From Brienomyrus brachyistius (taxonomy: Eukaryota; Chordata; Actinopteri; Osteoglossiformes; Mormyridae), in assembly GCF_023856365.1 (NCBI RefSeq), contig NC_064551.1:20274349-20338348 (forward strand): a stretch of DNA of 64,000 nucleotides, given 5' to 3'. A program made the translations under genes and the position numbers. The notes below the pieces were generated by a model. That model was not told the origin of the DNA. It worked only from the letters and a program-made list of their open reading frames with translations, and ran no database searches. Below, piece by piece: positions 59,801 to 64,000 of the stretch; the stretch's first letter is position 1, and each line of letters begins with the position of its first letter.

Positions 59801-62619
59801 GGTGAAAACGTGTGACCGGAAGCTGTCTGGTTCAAGTACAAAGAGGAAGCCTGCTGGTCTATATTTGGAGTATAAAATCATAAAAATAGCAAGTTACATA
59901 GGCAATTCAGATAGGCAATAAATTATGGTGATGATTATTATTGTTATTATTTAGCATGGGTTAATAACAAGCCCACAGGTTTCATTATTTTTATGAGGGT
60001 TAAAAAAACTCCTCTAATACGCATAAATGGCTCTTTAATTCTGACTATTTTCACAGTCCAGTCAAACTGAGCTCTTTCACTTGCATTTTGTGTGCATTGC
60101 GGTTCCTATTAAATGCATGCATTGCGGTTCTCATATGAAATGGGCCCAGTCGGCAAGCTGACTGCTCCGGTATCCAGGGCAAGTCTGCACTTTACGGCGG
60201 TGTGAGAGGGGCGGTGTTAAGTTATCAACGCGCCGGGGTAACGTTTCCGGCAGGACGAGCGCTTTCTGGGCCCGGGCCCACAGGAAAGGGGCAGAAGCAC
60301 AGTGAGAGGAGGCAGTGATCCCCCTTGCTGTTCAGCCTGTTATATTTCCTGTGGGTCTCTTTATGAGGCCTCTTTGCCAGGCCCTGGGTTTCCTTTCTCT
60401 CAGGGTCTTGAACCTGCTAACCTGACCAACCAATCAGATGTGCTCAGCACCCTAGGGCTGCCCCCCCCCTCCATCTTCCAAGCTAATTCGCAGCCAGGGG
60501 CTTCGCCCGGGGGGGGGGAGCACATGGTTTTCTGGCCGTTTGAGTGACCTGTGGAAGCTGAATCATGGGACAGGGGCACAGAGGGGATACTGGTGTAGAC
60601 AAACACTTATTGAATAATTTAAATCTGCAAATTACTTTTCTTGGTCAGGGGGTGTCCCAGGCAACATACAGCACAATTTTTCTTTTCTCAGTTTATACAT
60701 GTATTTTCATTTCTGTGACATTCTACTTTAACCTGCCACATGTACAGCTCTGGTTACGATTTCAGACATTTTAAAAAATGCTAATTTGATTGTTTTTAAC
60801 AGAAAATGCTTTGCTCACTTCCGCGAACCTGCTGACTCCCTTATTATGCAAAGAGTTGAGAGGAACTCAAATCCCTTCGGAAAACAGGGATGTAGGCGAC
60901 GCCACGGCCAGAATCACTTACAGGAATTCTGCCATTCCAGGACTGTGGTCTGTGGATTTCAAAGCAACGAATATTCCATGGAATCACGTTAGTGTGTGAG
61001 TCTCGGTAGGTACTTCTCAGCTCCTGGGAAACATTTCATTGGGATTCGCCGATTGTCAGAGTAAGTTTAACGATGAACGTTACGCGATAGACTGCAATCA
61101 GAATAACAGTCTGAAGCGTATCTGTTCCACATGCCCCGGAAAACAGACCAAACGTACTGCCCGGGGCTCCCTCGGAAGGTGCAGGTGCCACCCCCCATTT
61201 TTTTAGTTCTGACCGATAGCTCAGCTTTCAGCCCGTTTGAGCTCGAGTTCAATCGCTCTGAGCTGTGCTCTGCTAGAGAAAGGGGCCAAGCGTTTGGAGA
61301 GCAGATACCACTGTGGGTCAAGGAACGTGGAGGAGGTCTGCTGGCAGGGCTTATAGGGTCCTGGCGGGAGACTGGCTTCTTGGCTTTGAGGGGTGATTGG
61401 GGGTGGGGCTGGGGGGTGTTTGGGAAAGGGGATATACAGACCCACAAGTAAGCAAAAGCGCAGAGAAACGAGGATGGTTGGGTCCGTGGTGAAACTTAGT
61501 CACCCGGACACAAATATTTGCTTGCCTTTGTTTGCTCTGACTTTGATAGATACTGTAGATCCTTGGCAATCACATTAAAGTGGAAACCTTCCGAGACGGG
61601 TTCCGGAAACAATCTGCGCTCATGTATCTTTGGCAGCAACGATCAACGTCACTGTCAGAGTCAACTGACGTGCCGGTTACCCCGGTGAGAGACTTTTCTG
61701 AGGAATTTTGAGTTCCTCTAGGTTTAATGGTTTAGAGGGAGCTCCTGCAGTGCATGGAACCCTCTTTCACTGAGGTGTTTGTGGGTCGGGTCTAGAGCAC
61801 CAGCTGGACATTGATCACACGCTACTAAAAATTGATTGCAGTGGAGAACTGAATGCCAAGAGTCTGTTGGTGGTCCAGGGTTCTCCGCTTTGGCTGTGAA
61901 TAGATTGGAACCTGTGACATCTGGACCCTCACTTCCACACAGTCCAGCCCCTGAACCACTGGAGACCAACCTCCTCACCTCATCATCTTCAACAGCCTTT
62001 AATTCTCTCATCCGCTCATCTCTTTCTCCTCATATTTGTATCATTTCTGTCATCTGACCACCCTTTCTCCATTTTCTCCTTCACTTTTCTCCATCGCTCG
62101 CTCTCTTCCCTCACACCTACCTCCTCTGATGACACACACATACCTGTACAGCTTAAATGTTTGGGGTGAGACGGACGCCCATATCGGGAGAGGACAGTGA
62201 GGGCGGGGCAGCGAAGCACCTGTGTTGATTTTAACAAATTACCAGCCACTGTTGCCAAAATAAATATAATCTGGGTTTTGGATTAGTTGTCACACCCAAT
62301 TTTACCGACTAACTGTGATTAAAGAGGGGGATGAGCAGGCTGCCGCTGTGATGTTCCCCAGCTAGAATGGCGATAGATCCTGGATAACAAATAGAGAAGG
62401 AGCTGGTCTGGTAATAAACTGTGACATGCCATACAGTACATAGGGGCCGTTTCACTGAACAGCTTGTTCACACTCATGACCGCTGTGTTGCATGCTAACA
62501 GAGCTGAAGGTCCCTATATGTTTGTGGACGTCATTTTATTTATCTGTTTATTTTAATTATTTTTGGCACCTCTGTATTCAGAATGGATGCGTGTATCAGG
62601 ATCAGGGCTGTAGAGTTTG
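59801..62619. other. non-coding, nothing recognised
   Basis: Includes a short direct repeat, TGCATTGCGGTTC (about 60095 and 60119). Open frames near 61067-61451 on both strands are unrecognised and probably chance. Confidence 0.45.
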
Positions 62620-62785
62620 GGGGCTGTGAGGAGGCACAGTGCTTAAAATCATTGGCTCTGGTAGCGGAAGGACATCGGCTCAAATCTCAGGGGAGCAGAC
62701 AGGGACTGTGCTCCGTGCATCTTCAATAACCATCCAGCACTATAAATGCCTGCAGGATCTTGACTTGTCCAAAAACTTGTACTTA
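62620..62785 (+). mobile_element. degraded tRNA-derived SINE
   Basis: GGAGGCACAGTGCTTAAAATC, with a B-box-like GGCTCAAATCTCAGG and ACTTGTACTTAATC further on, resembles the second SINE type. Confidence 0.4.
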
Positions 62786-64000
62786 ATCTCATTGCACAAA
62801 AAAACGCAGCCAAACTCCCACATTGATCATCACTGCATGGGTATTACAGCTCTGATTGTGTGAGTCTTGATACTGAGATCTGACAATGAAAACCCCGAAA
62901 TATACAAAGACACAGGCAGCCTCGGAACTAGTCTCTGGAAGGTTCTGGATGCCACTTCCCTTTGAAGGTTAACGATGGGATGGGCCATCTCTCCCACAGT
63001 CTATTCTTCTGCATTTTTGATGCGTGCTTCTCTGCAAATTCCTTCTGCCAGTTGCAGTTACCACCAATGAGTACTGCAACCACCAGTGTTCAGCGCAGGG
63101 CCACCATGTAACAGGACGGTTTTGAGTGTCGCATTTGGGACTGTTGTGTCGGCTGTGTTTAATGCCATGTGACCCCCTTGCATCAACGGCAGAGCTTCCA
63201 CTAGAGGGCACTTCCAGGTAAAATATGTAAAAATAGTGATTCAGGGTGATGCGGTTTGCTAAGGCTGTGCTTAGATTGAAGGAGCGATTTGTTTTGATTA
63301 GTTTCAGTTTTTCTCAGAAGGACTATTAAGCTCTGACACGTCTATTAATGGCCCCAAACAAGAAAAATGCTCATACCTTATTTTAGAAGTCCCCAGTAGC
63401 CTTTTGCCACATTTTGACGATCAAGGGAGCAATAGTTATTATCTGGGTAAGCACATGAACAAGGGCAACGCTGTGTGGGGCTACCAAACCATGTGAGTTT
63501 TCTTACCTGTTCACATGGCTTGTGCATATTTTGCAGCTCTGCCTTGCCCTGTCCCACTCTTTGGCCCATCAGTTACAGAGGAGATGGGGGAATTTTTCCA
63601 GAACTTTCTCCCCCAGCGCCACAGCAGCCCAGCACTACTGTCAGCTTGTTCTCGGTTTCGCTGTACCCCCCCCCATCACCGCCCTTCCTGTCCAGGTTGA
63701 TGAAAACAGTTGCCAAAGCAGTAGCCCCTTAGAAATTATTAATTATCCGGTTAATGTGCCCCAGGCTGTGTCTTAACTGATTAATCACAGAAATTGAGGA
63801 CAGGAGCTGAGAAGCGTTTCCTCCTCAGTCCTTTTCACTGCTCCTCCTCGTTCTCCATCAGCTGTCCTCCTTAGCCTGTGTGTCTTATGTTCACCATCTT
63901 TGATCTGATTGGTCAAACGCACCTTCAACTGTGGCTCTACTCATCAATCCTAACACCCAAAAAACCCCCTACCTTTTGTCCAGGGTGTAAGTGAACTCCA
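62786..64000. other. non-coding, nothing recognised
   Basis: No exon, repeat family or RNA gene is supported up to the window end. Confidence 0.45.

Noticed and set aside
42600..64000. ESRRG coding exons
   Set aside because: I looked for the DNA-binding-domain and N-terminal coding sequence of ESRRG and saw no matching open frame. Only non-coding 5' candidates can be proposed.

Overview
This window reads as nuclear DNA of a ray-finned fish. It is almost entirely non-coding, with spliced gene structure, tRNA-derived SINEs ending in ATGG-type repeats, L2-type LINE relics, hAT-type miniature transposons and many microsatellites. The species cannot be fixed from the sequence. Nothing looks bacterial or viral. 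Most open frames are chance or repeat-driven.

Layout. (1) 1-8.1 kb is the 3' end of gpatch2 on the + strand. It holds an intron with a 62-copy, 26-bp minisatellite (67-1694), the penultimate coding exon (3885-3973), an intron of about 4 kb with a SINE flanked by a 12-bp target-site duplication, and the terminal exon (7963-8132) encoding the G-patch domain. (2) 8.1-31 kb is intergenic or 3'-flanking DNA. It is rich in SINE fragments, two hAT-type MITEs with recognisable 8-bp target duplications (12949-13146 and 27173-27339), L2 relics, long poly-C/poly-G runs and a few CpG-rich patches. (3) 31.4-36.5 kb is strikingly AT-rich, has no recognisable SINE, and carries a palindromic compound microsatellite and a hairpin MITE. 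(4) 36.5-42 kb returns to repeat-bearing intergenic DNA. (5) 42.4-64 kb has CpG-rich patches and several exon-like or promoter-like segments (42621-42735, about 44300-44607, 46301-46436), then long unannotated DNA that includes possible conserved non-coding elements.

Context. In human, GPATCH2 and ESRRG are neighbours in the same orientation, with the GPATCH2 3' end facing the ESRRG 5' end. If that order holds here, the right half of the window is upstream sequence and 5' non-coding exons of an esrrg gene, whose coding exons would lie beyond 64 kb. This is inference from synteny plus splice-site-like signals; no ESRRG coding sequence is visible.

No new enzyme system, CRISPR array or operon is present. 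The observations most worth a second look are structural: an indel-free minisatellite open in all three forward frames, an excess of long C/G homopolymers, self-complementary compound microsatellites, a perfect isolated 47-bp repeat, MITEs with preserved target duplications, and the candidate esrrg first exons.
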